Shown: piece after piece, positions 25,205 through 34,105 of the stretch | How the letters are laid out: every line of letters begins with the position of its first letter | Position numbering within the stretch: the first letter of the stretch is position 1 | Assembly (NCBI GenBank): GCA_018061065.1 | Contig: JAGOUV010000004.1 | Coordinates: 31,253-95,252 of the forward strand | From: Candidatus Altimarinota bacterium | Lineage (GTDB): Bacteria; Patescibacteriota; Gracilibacteria; UBA1369; UM-FILTER-53-11 | Length of the DNA: 64,000 nt | Direction of reading: 5' to 3' | Made by a program: the position numbers and the translations under genes | Notes under the pieces: model-generated | Told to the model about the DNA's origin: nothing | Databases searched by the model: none | What the model saw: only the letters and a program-made list of their open reading frames with translations

Positions 25205-26936
25205 TCCCGCACAGAAGACTTCCACGTGGAAAGCTGCAAAGAAAATGTGGCCGCTCATCGTTGAAGAAAAAAAGATAATGATCTTTGCTTTTGTGGCGGT
25301 GATAGTAAATTCTCTTTTAAATCTTGTAGCTCCTCGGTTGATCGCGCATGCAGTAGATACCTATATTATCAATCGCGATTATCATGGAGTGCTCGTGTAT
25401 GCGGGAATAATTCTCGCGATATTTTTGTGTGCTTTGGTCACAAGCTATGTGCAGACGCGTCTCATGGGCGGCGTTGGCCAGAGAGTCTTATATCGTTTGC
25501 GTAATCGCATTTTCAATAAGCTTCAAGCATTGCCGATCGCGTTTTTTAATCAAAATAAAGCAGGCGATCTGATTTCACGCATTAATAATGATACCGATAA
25601 GATCAGTCAATTTTTCTCCCAGGCGCTCGTGCAATTTGTTAATAGTATTTTTCTCATGACAGGTGCTGCCGTATTTTTGTTAATTCTTAATTTTCGTCTT
25701 GGTGCAGCTACGTTGGCACCCGCCGTATTTTTGCTGATTTTTACCCTGCTTCTTTCACCTTGGGTTAAGAGAAAAAACCTGGTGAGTTCTCAGTCTTTGG
25801 GCGGTATGAGTTCGGAGATTCAGGAGAGCTTGCAGAATTTTAAAGTGATTATTGCCTTTAATCGTCGAGATTATTTTAAAAAGCGTTTTCAGGAAGTGAA
25901 TAGTATAAATTATACTGCGGCAATTGATGCGGGTGTTGCCAATAATACGTTTGTTCCGATTTATGGATTGGCCTCAAATATTGGGCAGCTCATCGTTATT
26001 GCGTATGGTATTTCCCTTATTGCAGCGGGGAATTTTACGATTGGGCTATTGATTAGTTTTTTGGCTTACGCAAATAATTTCTACAACCCTCTCAGACATT
26101 TAGCCGCGCTCTGGGCAAACTTTCAGACAGCGCTTGCAAGTTGGGATCGCGTGCATGAAATACTCGTGATGGAGAGCAATTTACCTTTATTGAGCGATGT
26201 TACTTCCACTCCGAGCAATGCAATTCTCGAATTTAAAAAGGTGAGTTTTTCTTATCCCGATGGAAAGGAAGTCTTGCATACTATTTCAATGAGTTTGGAG
26301 AAGGGAAAAACATATGCACTCGTGGGGCCGACCGGAGGAGGAAAGACGACGACTGCTTCTTTGATGGCGCGTTTGTACGATCCTACGATAGGGACGATAG
26401 TATTGAATGGGAAAGATATCCGCGCATATTCCGATGAAGAGCGTACCCAGAAAATTGGATTTATTCTGCAGGAACCAATGTTGTTTACCGGTACGTTGAG
26501 GGAAAATATTTTGTATGGCAATGAGCAGTATGTTTCGTATGACAATGAAAAGTTAGAGAAGTTACTACGGGAAGCTGGTTTGGAAAAATTACTGAATCGG
26601 TTTGATAAAGGTTTGGAGACGGAGCTTACCGCCAGCGGAGACGCGGTGAGTCTGGGGCAGAAGCAGTTGATCGCGTTTATTAGGGCAGTGTTGAGAAATC
26701 CTGAGCTGCTGATTTTGGATGAGGCGACGGCGAATATCGATACGGTGACCGAGCAGCTTTTGGAAGATATTTTGCGCAACTTACCACCAGGCACTACTAA
26801 GGTCATTATCGCGCATCGCTTGAATACGATCGAAAATGCCGATGAGATATTTTTCGTGAATGCCGGTGAGGTGGTACGCGCGGGCTCTATGGATCACGCG
26901 ATGGAGATGTTGTTGCATCACAATAGAAAGAGCTGA
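25179..26936 (+). CDS. ABC exporter subunit with catalytic ATP site
   Basis: Partner half-transporter of the preceding gene, 585 residues from this start. Six membrane helices precede an ATP-binding domain with Walker A GPTGGGKTT, Q-loop GFILQEP, Walker B LLILDEATANID (catalytic Glu present) and switch IIAHRLNT (His present). Its signature motif is altered, VSLGQKQL instead of LSGGQ. That signature would face the degenerate Walker site of the partner, so both sets of changes fall in the same composite site, leaving one competent ATP site per heterodimer. The ATG at 25179 overlaps the upstream stop by 26 bases; the frame is open further upstream to 25110. The exported substrate cannot be told from sequence. 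Confidence 0.92.
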   Translation: MNYNLSKPNPAQKTSTWKAAKKMWPLIVEEKKIMIFAFVAVIVNSLLNLVAPRLIAHAVDTYIINRDYHGVLVYAGIILAIFLCALVTSYVQTRLMGGVGQRVLYRLRNRIFNKLQALPIAFFNQNKAGDLISRINNDTDKISQFFSQALVQFVNSIFLMTGAAVFLLILNFRLGAATLAPAVFLLIFTLLLSPWVKRKNLVSSQSLGGMSSEIQESLQNFKVIIAFNRRDYFKKRFQEVNSINYTAAIDAGVANNTFVPIYGLASNIGQLIVIAYGISLIAAGNFTIGLLISFLAYANNFYNPLRHLAALWANFQTALASWDRVHEILVMESNLPLLSDVTSTPSNAILEFKKVSFSYPDGKEVLHTISMSLEKGKTYALVGPTGGGKTTTASLMARLYDPTIGTIVLNGKDIRAYSDEERTQKIGFILQEPMLFTGTLRENILYGNEQYVSYDNEKLEKLLREAGLEKLLNRFDKGLETELTASGDAVSLGQKQLIAFIRAVLRNPELLILDEATANIDTVTEQLLEDILRNLPPGTTKVIIAHRLNTIENADEIFFVNAGEVVRAGSMDHAMEMLLHHNRKS

Positions 26937-26943
26937 CGGCATC

Positions 26944-26952
26944 TGCTATAAT
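26944..26952 (+). promoter_or_regulatory. Extended -10 promoter of pyrB, leaderless
   Basis: TG-C-TATAAT is a perfect extended -10. It is followed by seven bases (CACCCCG) and then the pyrB ATG at 26960. The expected start point coincides with the A of the ATG. It lies 8 bases after the stop of the ABC gene. Confidence 0.75.
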
Positions 26953-26959
26953 CACCCCG

Positions 26960-27883
26960 ATGAAATTCACCGGCTCAGACATCTTGAGTGCAGCGCAGTT
27001 TGAAAAGGATGATATTTTGACGGTCTTGCAGCGGGCGGCGGAACTTGAGCCCTATGCCAAAAAAGAGAAGTGGGGGAATATTTTGGAGGGGAAGCTCATG
27101 GCTTCGCTTTTTTATGAACCTTCTACGCGTACGCGCCTGTCTTTTGAGACCTCGATGCAGCGATTGGGTGGCCGTGTGATTTCGGCGGTTGGACTGCAGT
27201 TTTCATCGCTTACGAAAGGCGAAACACTTTATGATACTGGTTTGATTATTGAAAATTATGCAGATGTGATTGCCATGCGTCATCCTGATAATGGCTCTGT
27301 GGCAGAGCTCGCACGGGGCGCGAACATTCCGGTTATTAACGCAGGAGACGGCTCAAACGAGCACCCTTCTCAGTCACTCCTGGATTTATTTACAATTCAG
27401 AAGGAGCGCGGAACGTTGGATGGAATTACTGTGGCCATGGTGGGGGATCTGAAGTTTGGTCGCACGGTGCACTCGCTTTCACAGATGCTGAGTCACTTTA
27501 AGGTGAAACTTATTTTTATTGCTCCTGATGAATTAAAGATGCCGGCGCATATTACTGAAGAACTCAAGAAGCGTGGCATTGATATTGAAGAAACAACCGA
27601 CATGGTGGGCGGTTTGAAAAAGGCTGATGTGGTCTATATGACACGCATTCAACAAGAGCGTTTCACTGACCAAGCTGAGTACGATAAGCATCGCAATACC
27701 TATATTTTGACTAAGGCGATGGTTGAGTCCACAAATCCTAAGATGACGATCATGCACCCGTTGCCACGTATTTGGGAAATTACTGCTGATGTAGATCAGG
27801 TTCCGGGAGCTGCGTACTTCCGCCAGGTAGCAAATGGTGTGGCGGTGAGAATGGCACTTTTGACGCTGGTACTGGGAAAATAA
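26960..27883 (+). CDS. pyrB: Aspartate carbamoyltransferase catalytic chain
   Basis: Condenses carbamoyl phosphate with aspartate to N-carbamoyl-L-aspartate, the committed step of pyrimidine synthesis. At 307 residues it has normal length. Diagnostic motifs are FYEPSTRTRLSFE (carbamoyl-phosphate loop), HPSQSLLDL, GDLKFGRTVHSL and MHPLPR. No pyrI regulatory chain is seen. It heads the forward pyr block, with pyrC starting 16 bases after its stop. The promoter and start codon appear fused into a leaderless arrangement, so leader-based control such as PyrR attenuation is not possible at this gene. Confidence 0.97.
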   Translation: MKFTGSDILSAAQFEKDDILTVLQRAAELEPYAKKEKWGNILEGKLMASLFYEPSTRTRLSFETSMQRLGGRVISAVGLQFSSLTKGETLYDTGLIIENYADVIAMRHPDNGSVAELARGANIPVINAGDGSNEHPSQSLLDLFTIQKERGTLDGITVAMVGDLKFGRTVHSLSQMLSHFKVKLIFIAPDELKMPAHITEELKKRGIDIEETTDMVGGLKKADVVYMTRIQQERFTDQAEYDKHRNTYILTKAMVESTNPKMTIMHPLPRIWEITADVDQVPGAAYFRQVANGVAVRMALLTLVLGK

Positions 27884-27899
27884 TGACGCGCACTATTGT

Positions 27900-29207
27900 A
27901 TGACTTCGCTGATTCTAAAAAACGGAACAATCGTCACGGCGCAGGGAATGACGCGGGCGGATGTTTTTTTGAAAGATGGAAAAATTGCGGATATCGATCG
28001 AAGTATTTCCGTGGAAGGCGCGCAGGTAATTGATTGTACCGGGCTCCATGTTTTGCCGGGTGTGATCGATATGCATGTGCATTTCCGTGATCCAGGTGGC
28101 ACGCATAAAGAAGATTTCTTGACGGGTTCGGCTGCTGCGGCAAGCGGTGGGGTGACGACGGTTATTGATATGCCTAACACGAGTCCGCTCGTGACGACGA
28201 TGGAAGCTCTGGAGCAAAAGCGTAAGATAGTTCAGGGGCGTTCATATGTGAACTATGGATTTTATTTTGGTGGTACGGAGGACAATCTTGAGGAAGCACG
28301 GCAGGCGCTCAAGACCGGCGTTTTTGGCATTAAAATTTACATGGGAAAATCTACGGGAAATTTGCTCGTGGAGTCGACCGAGATGCTGGAGAAATTTTTG
28401 CAGCTGGGCGGCATGTGTATTATTCACGCAGAGGATCAGAATATGATTGGAGACTATGAAGAGAAGTTTTTGGGTGCGGTAGAGCCACGCACGCACTCAT
28501 TAATCCGCAATCCCCTGGCTGCTGCCGCCGCGACGGAACGCATTATAGAACTCTCAAAAAAAACAAATGGCCGCATTCATATTACACATCTTTCCACTGG
28601 ATTGGAGATAGAGGAGTTGCGAAAAAATAAGACCGCGCTCATTACCGCTGATGCAACTCCGCACCATTTATTTTTGACTGATGATGATTATCAGACCCTG
28701 GGAAATCGCGCGAAGGTGAATCCACCACTGCGTTTTGAAGAAGACCGGGAAGCGCTTTGGAAAGGCATGAAAGAGGGATTGATTGATTGTGTGGCCACGG
28801 ATCATGCGCCACATACGTTAGAAGAAAAAGATCGTGAGTATAAAAATGTTCCATCGGGAATGCCCGGGGTAGAAATGTCAGTGCCGCTTTTATTAGATGC
28901 GGTAAATCGTGACAAAATTTCGCTACAGCAATTTATTGCGTTGACCTCGACGCATCCTGCGGAAATTTTAGGATTGAAGACAAAAGGAAAAATTGAGATG
29001 GAATTTGATGCCGATCTGACGATCGTTGATATGAATGAAGAGCGCGCCGTAGGTGAGAAAAAATATTTTACCAAGTGTAATTGGTCGCCATACGAAGGAC
29101 GAAAATTAAAAGGCTGGCCCAAGATGACGATCGTAGGTGGAAAGGTAGTGTTTCAGGATGGGTTGCTGGTGGGGGAGCCGACGGGAAAGGAGTTGCTGAA
29201 GAACTAA
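27900..29207 (+). CDS. pyrC: Dihydroorotase
   Basis: Cyclises N-carbamoyl-L-aspartate to dihydroorotate. The 435-residue length and motifs identify a class I (long) dihydroorotase: metal-binding DMHVHFRDPG, the lysine that is carbamylated in bacterial enzymes within GIKIYMGKS, IHITHLSTG, and ATDHAPH with the catalytic aspartate. The C-terminal CNWSPYEGRKLKGWP is typical for the family. It follows pyrB by 16 bases. A weak TATTGT directly abuts the ATG and is not convincing as a separate promoter, so co-transcription with pyrB is likely. Confidence 0.97.
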   Translation: MTSLILKNGTIVTAQGMTRADVFLKDGKIADIDRSISVEGAQVIDCTGLHVLPGVIDMHVHFRDPGGTHKEDFLTGSAAAASGGVTTVIDMPNTSPLVTTMEALEQKRKIVQGRSYVNYGFYFGGTEDNLEEARQALKTGVFGIKIYMGKSTGNLLVESTEMLEKFLQLGGMCIIHAEDQNMIGDYEEKFLGAVEPRTHSLIRNPLAAAAATERIIELSKKTNGRIHITHLSTGLEIEELRKNKTALITADATPHHLFLTDDDYQTLGNRAKVNPPLRFEEDREALWKGMKEGLIDCVATDHAPHTLEEKDREYKNVPSGMPGVEMSVPLLLDAVNRDKISLQQFIALTSTHPAEILGLKTKGKIEMEFDADLTIVDMNEERAVGEKKYFTKCNWSPYEGRKLKGWPKMTIVGGKVVFQDGLLVGEPTGKELLKN

Positions 29208-29215
29208 AGCTAACG

Positions 29216-29244
29216 TTGACAGATAGCCAATGGAGGCTTATTGT
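29216..29244 (+). promoter_or_regulatory. Sigma-70-type promoter of the carbamoyl hydrolase gene
   Basis: TTGACA (29216-29221), a 17-base spacer and TATTGT (29239-29244). The -35 is a perfect consensus hexamer and the spacing is ideal. The expected start near 29251 leaves a leader of only 6-7 bases before the ATG at 29258. Confidence 0.7.
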
Positions 29245-29256
29245 AGGCCGCCTACA
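29242..29256 (+). promoter_or_regulatory. Perfect 15-base palindrome over the transcription start (operator candidate)
   Basis: TGTAGGC-C-GCCTACA is perfectly symmetric and covers the end of the -10 box and the predicted start point. A repressor bound here would block the promoter at 29216. The palindrome ends one base before the ATG, so a regulatory role in the mRNA is also possible. Confidence 0.5.
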
Positions 29257-29257
29257 T

Positions 29258-31003
29258 ATGGAGATGACAGAGCGTCTTAACGGTTACCCTGATACAAACG
29301 AGTTCGCCATTCTGCATGGCGTGGCTGCGCTTGATAATCAGGCTAAAGTCGCCACAGAAGGCCGCACCTGTTTCGCCTTTTCCGAAAAAGAAGATGATGC
29401 ATTTGCCACGGTTCATGGGCAGGTCGTTCATCTTTTTGCTGAGCATGGTGTATCGCCAGACCAGTACGAGATCACACAAGACGCGATAGGAAATTTATAC
29501 GTCACGTGGTTTGGTAAAAATAGAGGGGAGACATTTGTGTCCGGATCGCATCTTGATAGTGTGCTGGGCGGTGGTGTGTTCGATGGGCCTGCCGGGGTGA
29601 ATAGCGCTTATAATTTCTTACGACATCTTGTTGAAAATAACATTACGCCTGAGGCGGGTTTTACCATGGTTGCATGGCGTGCAGAAGAGTCGAGTCCCAC
29701 TACGGGTACAACATCCGTAGGCAGTCGTGTGGCGACACAAACCATGTCATTAAAAGAGCTTGAGCGTGTACCGTATAAATTTCCGGGAGCAGAAGCGATA
29801 ACGCTTAAACAGCATATTATTGATACACGTGGAGAGGAGGCGTGGGAGCAAATCGTTCAGGAATATCAAAATGGGAATCCATTCTTTTCAAAAATGAGGG
29901 TTACGGGAAGTAATGAGCTGCATATTGAACAAAGCGCGGTGACTGAACGTCAGGGGAGGGATGTCGGTATTGTGGTGGGAGGTATTGGAAGTGCAATTCG
30001 ACAGCAGCTTACGCAGAGCGTTGATTGCAATAAACTTACCGTTACTCCTGAAAATCCACACAAGAAAATTACGCTAACATTTATCGGTGAGCAGGCTCAC
30101 ACGGGCGGTACTCCGCCAAATGTTGCCGAGACAGTAGATGAGGCACGCCGCCAAGGCCTTCCCTGGTATAGAAAAGATGCATTGGTAGCAAGTGCCCAAT
30201 TTACAAAGATGTTACTAAGCCGATATGGTGATAAAATTAAAGTTTTGAGCTATCGACCAGAGCGTGCAACCGGATATACAACGGTTCCCCACTCGCAAAT
30301 TCTTGAGTTCTCATTCCCCGCAGAATTCGATACAAGCTCTATTCTTGCCATGGTACAAAATGCTGAACGTGATTATGGGGTTCAAGTTCAGCAGGGAAGT
30401 GTATGTCAGTTGCCCGATGGTGAGCATAATTTTATTGATGTGGTGAAACTGCATCAACAGGTAGCGCTTCCTATTGAAGTTGAACGATTAGTGCGTACAG
30501 CGGTTAATAATGAAACTGAGACGGATGAGTCGAATAGTGTTGGTACGCTGCGTGCCACGGTTGTTGATTTTACCTTTGCTCCAAACAAAGAGGGGCAGTG
30601 TGTGCTTAGTGCAAATTTGGATTTGCGTGATGTGAATCCGGAGGGGATGCGTGCCTTGGAGGTTGAGATAGGGAGAGTGGTGGACGAGATTAGTCAGAAC
30701 GTGGGCGCACCGCTTGAGCAGAAGGATGTTTCGCGGAAACCCCATGCTCCGATTAATGAGGGTCTGGCTCGTGAACTTATCGCTACATGTGATCACCTTG
30801 GTGTTACCTACGCAACATTGCCTTCCATGCCGGGACATGATGGTTCAGCACTTGCCGCCATGGGGACGCCGATTTGCATGGTGTTCTGCAGGCATGACGG
30901 AATAAGTCATAATCCTGCTGAGAATCTTGATGTTGAATATTATCGCGTAGCAGAAAAGGTTCAGCATGCGTTTATGCGCAGGAGAATTGGCGTTAGTAAC
31001 TAA
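29258..31003 (+). CDS. M20-type Zn-dependent amidohydrolase (N-carbamoyl-amino-acid hydrolase/allantoate amidohydrolase family)
   Basis: Metal-ligand and substrate motifs of the family are present in order: SGSHLDSVLGGG, VFDGPAGV with the bridging Asp, AWRAEESSPTTGTTSVGSR with the catalytic Glu pair, ELHIEQ, AHTGGTPP and the closing MPGHDGSALAA with GISHNPAEN. Members hydrolyse N-carbamoyl-L-amino acids, ureidoglycolate-type compounds or beta-ureidopropionate. At 581 residues it is longer than the usual ~410, with ~80 extra N-terminal residues and internal insertions. The open frame reaches back into pyrC to 29081; I chose the ATG at 29258 because it lies just after a consensus promoter. Its place between pyrC and pyrD suggests a substrate related to carbamoyl-aspartate or pyrimidine salvage; that is inference. 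Confidence 0.8.
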   Translation: MEMTERLNGYPDTNEFAILHGVAALDNQAKVATEGRTCFAFSEKEDDAFATVHGQVVHLFAEHGVSPDQYEITQDAIGNLYVTWFGKNRGETFVSGSHLDSVLGGGVFDGPAGVNSAYNFLRHLVENNITPEAGFTMVAWRAEESSPTTGTTSVGSRVATQTMSLKELERVPYKFPGAEAITLKQHIIDTRGEEAWEQIVQEYQNGNPFFSKMRVTGSNELHIEQSAVTERQGRDVGIVVGGIGSAIRQQLTQSVDCNKLTVTPENPHKKITLTFIGEQAHTGGTPPNVAETVDEARRQGLPWYRKDALVASAQFTKMLLSRYGDKIKVLSYRPERATGYTTVPHSQILEFSFPAEFDTSSILAMVQNAERDYGVQVQQGSVCQLPDGEHNFIDVVKLHQQVALPIEVERLVRTAVNNETETDESNSVGTLRATVVDFTFAPNKEGQCVLSANLDLRDVNPEGMRALEVEIGRVVDEISQNVGAPLEQKDVSRKPHAPINEGLARELIATCDHLGVTYATLPSMPGHDGSALAAMGTPICMVFCRHDGISHNPAENLDVEYYRVAEKVQHAFMRRRIGVSN

Positions 31004-31081
31004 CAAATATTCCGCGATCCTCAATTATGTGGATTACCCGCGTTTATTGCTTTATTCGACTATTATGTTATTATATAGTAT

Positions 31082-32248
31082 ATGGGTAACTTAGATGATG
31101 ACGGAAAAGTTGATAAAGAGAGTGGGATTCCCCCGGGTCGCCTGGTAGCTTTCCCTGGTGAATTTAGAGCCCGTGCGGTTGAAGATGACCGTCGATTCGC
31201 AGGAACCGATCCTGAGGTAGAGCCTGCCGCGGTAGTTACTATTGAAGATATAAGGAATAGGAAAAATATAGAGGTTGAAGTGATGTTTCTTCGTGCCTTT
31301 GCAGGTAATGCGTTTGCACTAGATCCAGAAAACGAGATGAGGGGGATGGGGTTTCGTATGTTGGGAAGTGTATTTGGTAGATTGGTGGAAAAAGTTCAAC
31401 CCGGTAGTGATGATGAAAAGTTTTTGCAAAAGTTAGAAAGACAAGACGGAATTTTTAAACGAGCTGCAACGGTATTACAAGTAACAACACCCACTATAGA
31501 GCCAGCTATACATCAATTTCTGGATCGTCTTGGTGTAGTAGTTACACCACAAGATACGGCTGCAGTTCTAGAAGAAATGAGGACAAAATCAAAAAACGAG
31601 CTAGATCAGCGTCGTGCAGACATTGCTACGGATGCTGTTTTAGGATGGTTAAAAGATGATGGAGTTCGTGATATTGGCTCGGCAGAAATGAGGCCGATGA
31701 TAGAAAATATTCTTGCCATTGTAGAAAGAGAGGCTCAGCCGAACGCTTCACCTATAGATAAAGCAATGCCGCGTGAATGGCTCGTATCAAATATTGAAGG
31801 ACTACTTCGGGAGAAACCGGATGTGGCAGATACAATATGGAAGGTCTTAGGTAGACTTTGGGCGCATTACGGACTGGAAGATCTAGGGGGCGTACAAAGT
31901 GATGTATGTGATCGACTGGGTCTACCCAGCGAACGAAAAGCACGTCGAAATGTGGGCTATTCTGCACAATGGTTAAATGATATCGCTTCAGGATATCGTG
32001 ATGAAGCAACTGTGATGGAGTGGATGCTCGCGGCGTATAGAAGAGATTTTGAAGGTGACAATGCGGCTTTTGGACAGTTTAATATCTACCTGGATGAATT
32101 GAGACAACGGGTTGCTCGTTACAATGAGGTGGCCGCACGGTCTGTGGGGGATGAAGAAGGCGGTCAGGATGTTGCTAGTCCACAAATAGACCCTTTTTTC
32201 GTGGAGCGAGTGAGAACCTTTTTTAGAAAAAACGGAGTGGAACTATAA
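31082..32248 (+). CDS. Hypothetical helical protein in the pyr cluster
   Basis: A protein of 388 residues, acidic, with no signal peptide or membrane segment. I do not recognise it. The first ~55 residues are charged and proline-rich, probably disordered. The rest is predominantly helical with many Arg/Asp/Glu (for example MRGMGFRMLGSVFGRLVEKV and WMLAAYRRDFEGDNAAFGQF). No catalytic motif is apparent. A TATAGT/TTATAT box ends two to five bases before the ATG, so it probably has its own near-leaderless promoter. pyrD starts 26 bases after its stop with a further promoter between, so a shared operon is doubtful. Confidence 0.6.
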   Translation: MGNLDDDGKVDKESGIPPGRLVAFPGEFRARAVEDDRRFAGTDPEVEPAAVVTIEDIRNRKNIEVEVMFLRAFAGNAFALDPENEMRGMGFRMLGSVFGRLVEKVQPGSDDEKFLQKLERQDGIFKRAATVLQVTTPTIEPAIHQFLDRLGVVVTPQDTAAVLEEMRTKSKNELDQRRADIATDAVLGWLKDDGVRDIGSAEMRPMIENILAIVEREAQPNASPIDKAMPREWLVSNIEGLLREKPDVADTIWKVLGRLWAHYGLEDLGGVQSDVCDRLGLPSERKARRNVGYSAQWLNDIASGYRDEATVMEWMLAAYRRDFEGDNAAFGQFNIYLDELRQRVARYNEVAARSVGDEEGGQDVASPQIDPFFVERVRTFFRKNGVEL

Positions 32249-32258
32249 GAGGTCATTG

Positions 32259-32267
32259 TGTTATTCT
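32259..32267 (+). promoter_or_regulatory. Extended -10 promoter of pyrD, leaderless
   Basis: TG-T-TATTCT followed by seven bases (GCAGCAG) and the pyrD ATG at 32275. The spacing is identical to that of pyrB, pyrF and trmD. Confidence 0.6.
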
Positions 32268-32274
32268 GCAGCAG

Positions 32275-33228
32275 ATGACGGACCTGTCGGTACAATTTTG
32301 CGGAGTAGAGTTTAAAAACCCTCTGGTGTTGGCCTCGGGTATTTTGGGTATTACGGCTTCCAGCTGGATGAATGTGATTGCAAATGGTGCGGGTGGAGTG
32401 ACGACAAAATCACTATGGCTCCAGGAGCATAAGGGTCACAAAAATCCGGTCATCATTGCCAATGAGTATTACATGTTAAATGCGGTGGGAGTGCCGGATG
32501 CGGGAGTAGAGAAGGCACGCGATGAGATGGGGACTTTTAAGCGAATGAGGGCGGAAAAAATAAAGGGACCAGCGCCGTTGATTGCGAATATCATTGCGGG
32601 AACGGTAGATGATTATGGGCGAACTGCAGAGGAAATTGCGCAGATTCAGCCTGATATTCTTGAGGTAAATATTTCGTGTCCCAATGTTCAGGATGAGTTT
32701 GGACGGCCATTTGCGTGTGTGGCGGGTGATGCGGCACGGGTGACGACTGAGGTGAAAAAGGCTCTGGCAAAAGTTGCGCCTAACTTACCGATTTCAATTA
32801 AGCTTTCACCGAATGTTGAAAATATGGTGTCGATTGTGCGCGCGGTGGTGGAGGCGGGTGCTGATGCGGTGACGGTTATGAATTCAGTCGGGCCAGGCAT
32901 GGCGATTGATATCGAGTCACGTATGCCGATTTTGTCTAATAAAGTGGGAGGGCTCACGGGGCCACCGCTCAAGCCGCTCGCGGTGAAGTTCATCGTTGAT
33001 ATTCGACGCGTGTTTCCTACTTTACCGATCATTGGGACTGGTGGCGTGCTCACGGGTCGTGATGCGATTGAGATGATGATGGCAGGTGCAACGCTCGTGG
33101 GAATTGGAACGGGTGTGCATTATCGAGGAGTGGAAATTTTCAAAAAATGTACTGACGAGATGAGTGAGTGGTGTAATGAGAATGGTGTCGAAAAATTATC
33201 TGATGTAATTGGTACGGCAAAAGTTTAA
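32275..33228 (+). CDS. pyrD: Dihydroorotate dehydrogenase, class 1B catalytic subunit
   Basis: Oxidises dihydroorotate to orotate with FMN. At 317 residues it has the class 1 architecture: LVLASGILG, VNISCPNVQ with the cysteine base of class 1 enzymes (class 2 uses serine), SIKLSPNV, and the phosphate-binding IIGTGGVLTGRDAIEMMMAGA. Class 1B enzymes use NAD through the PyrK electron-transfer subunit, which is encoded next, 10 bases after the stop, confirming the subtype. The soluble 1B form avoids dependence on membrane quinones, sensible for a fermentative CPR cell. Confidence 0.96.
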   Translation: MTDLSVQFCGVEFKNPLVLASGILGITASSWMNVIANGAGGVTTKSLWLQEHKGHKNPVIIANEYYMLNAVGVPDAGVEKARDEMGTFKRMRAEKIKGPAPLIANIIAGTVDDYGRTAEEIAQIQPDILEVNISCPNVQDEFGRPFACVAGDAARVTTEVKKALAKVAPNLPISIKLSPNVENMVSIVRAVVEAGADAVTVMNSVGPGMAIDIESRMPILSNKVGGLTGPPLKPLAVKFIVDIRRVFPTLPIIGTGGVLTGRDAIEMMMAGATLVGIGTGVHYRGVEIFKKCTDEMSEWCNENGVEKLSDVIGTAKV

Positions 33229-33238
33229 CAACCTTTTT

Positions 33239-34045
33239 ATGAGCTGCTCAACGTGGCCAACAACAGTCCGCATTAAAAAAATTATAAAAGAAACGCCGCT
33301 TGTGCGTTCGTATATGTTTGAGTTTCCACGCCGTGCGCAGCCGGGTCAGTTTATCAATGTGTGGTTGCCGGGTGTCGATGAAAAACCAATGAGTGTAGCC
33401 GATGACGATGGTACCCATATTACGATTTCAGTTGCGGCCGTGGGCACGTTTAGCAAGGCACTAAGCCAAATTCAAGAGGGTGACATCGTGGGAATTCGTG
33501 GGCCGTTTGGTAAGCCATTTACCTGGAAACCAGGTCAGCGGATTGCAATGCTCGCGGGTGGATACGGTGCCGCGCCTCTTTATTTCGCAGCTAAGCAGGC
33601 GGTGAAAGACGGCTGTCATGTTGATTTTTATCATGGTGCGCGCTCGGGAGAGCATCTGCTTTTTGCAACGCGTGTGAAAAAATTGGAGAATGCAACATAC
33701 TACCCTTCCACTGATGATGGTTCAGAAGGTTTTCATGGGAATAACGTGGCCTTCTGGAAGCAGCAAATGGATAAGGATACCAAGTATGATGTGGCGATGA
33801 CCTGTGGACCGGAGATGATGATGAAGGCAATCTCTGATGAATGCGCGGCTCGCAAGCTCGCCGCGCAAGTCTCGGTAGAGCGGTACATGAAGTGTGGATT
33901 TGGCATTTGTGGAAACTGCACGGTAGACGAGCTTGGCATCACGTCCTGCCAGAACGGTACAGTAATGGATAACGAAGTCGCACAGAAAATTAAAGAATTT
34001 GGCGTGTATCACCGTGATAATGTCGGTAGAAAGCAGAATTATTAG
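33239..34045 (+). CDS. pyrK: Dihydroorotate dehydrogenase electron-transfer subunit
   Basis: Carries electrons from PyrD FMN to NAD through FAD and a [2Fe-2S] cluster. The FAD-binding part (VRSYMFEFPRRAQPGQFINV) and NAD part (IAMLAGGYGAAPLYFAAK) are visible. The C-terminal cluster loop is MKCGFGICGNCTVDELG with a fourth Cys at TSCQNG, that is C-x4-C-x2-C-x9-C, slightly shorter than the common spacing between the third and fourth cysteines. The frame is open from 33209, inside pyrD; the ATG at 33239 gives 268 residues and avoids the overlap. No Shine-Dalgarno sequence is seen. Confidence 0.95.
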   Translation: MSCSTWPTTVRIKKIIKETPLVRSYMFEFPRRAQPGQFINVWLPGVDEKPMSVADDDGTHITISVAAVGTFSKALSQIQEGDIVGIRGPFGKPFTWKPGQRIAMLAGGYGAAPLYFAAKQAVKDGCHVDFYHGARSGEHLLFATRVKKLENATYYPSTDDGSEGFHGNNVAFWKQQMDKDTKYDVAMTCGPEMMMKAISDECAARKLAAQVSVERYMKCGFGICGNCTVDELGITSCQNGTVMDNEVAQKIKEFGVYHRDNVGRKQNY

Positions 34046-34105
34046 GATAGCGCTTCATCGTGCGCGTGTTGCAAAAAACGCGAGTGGCTGTATTATCTGT
34101 CACTT

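Noticed and set aside
27894..27899. TATTGT directly before pyrC as a promoter
   Set aside because: It abuts the ATG, so transcription would start inside the codons; co-transcription from pyrB is simpler.
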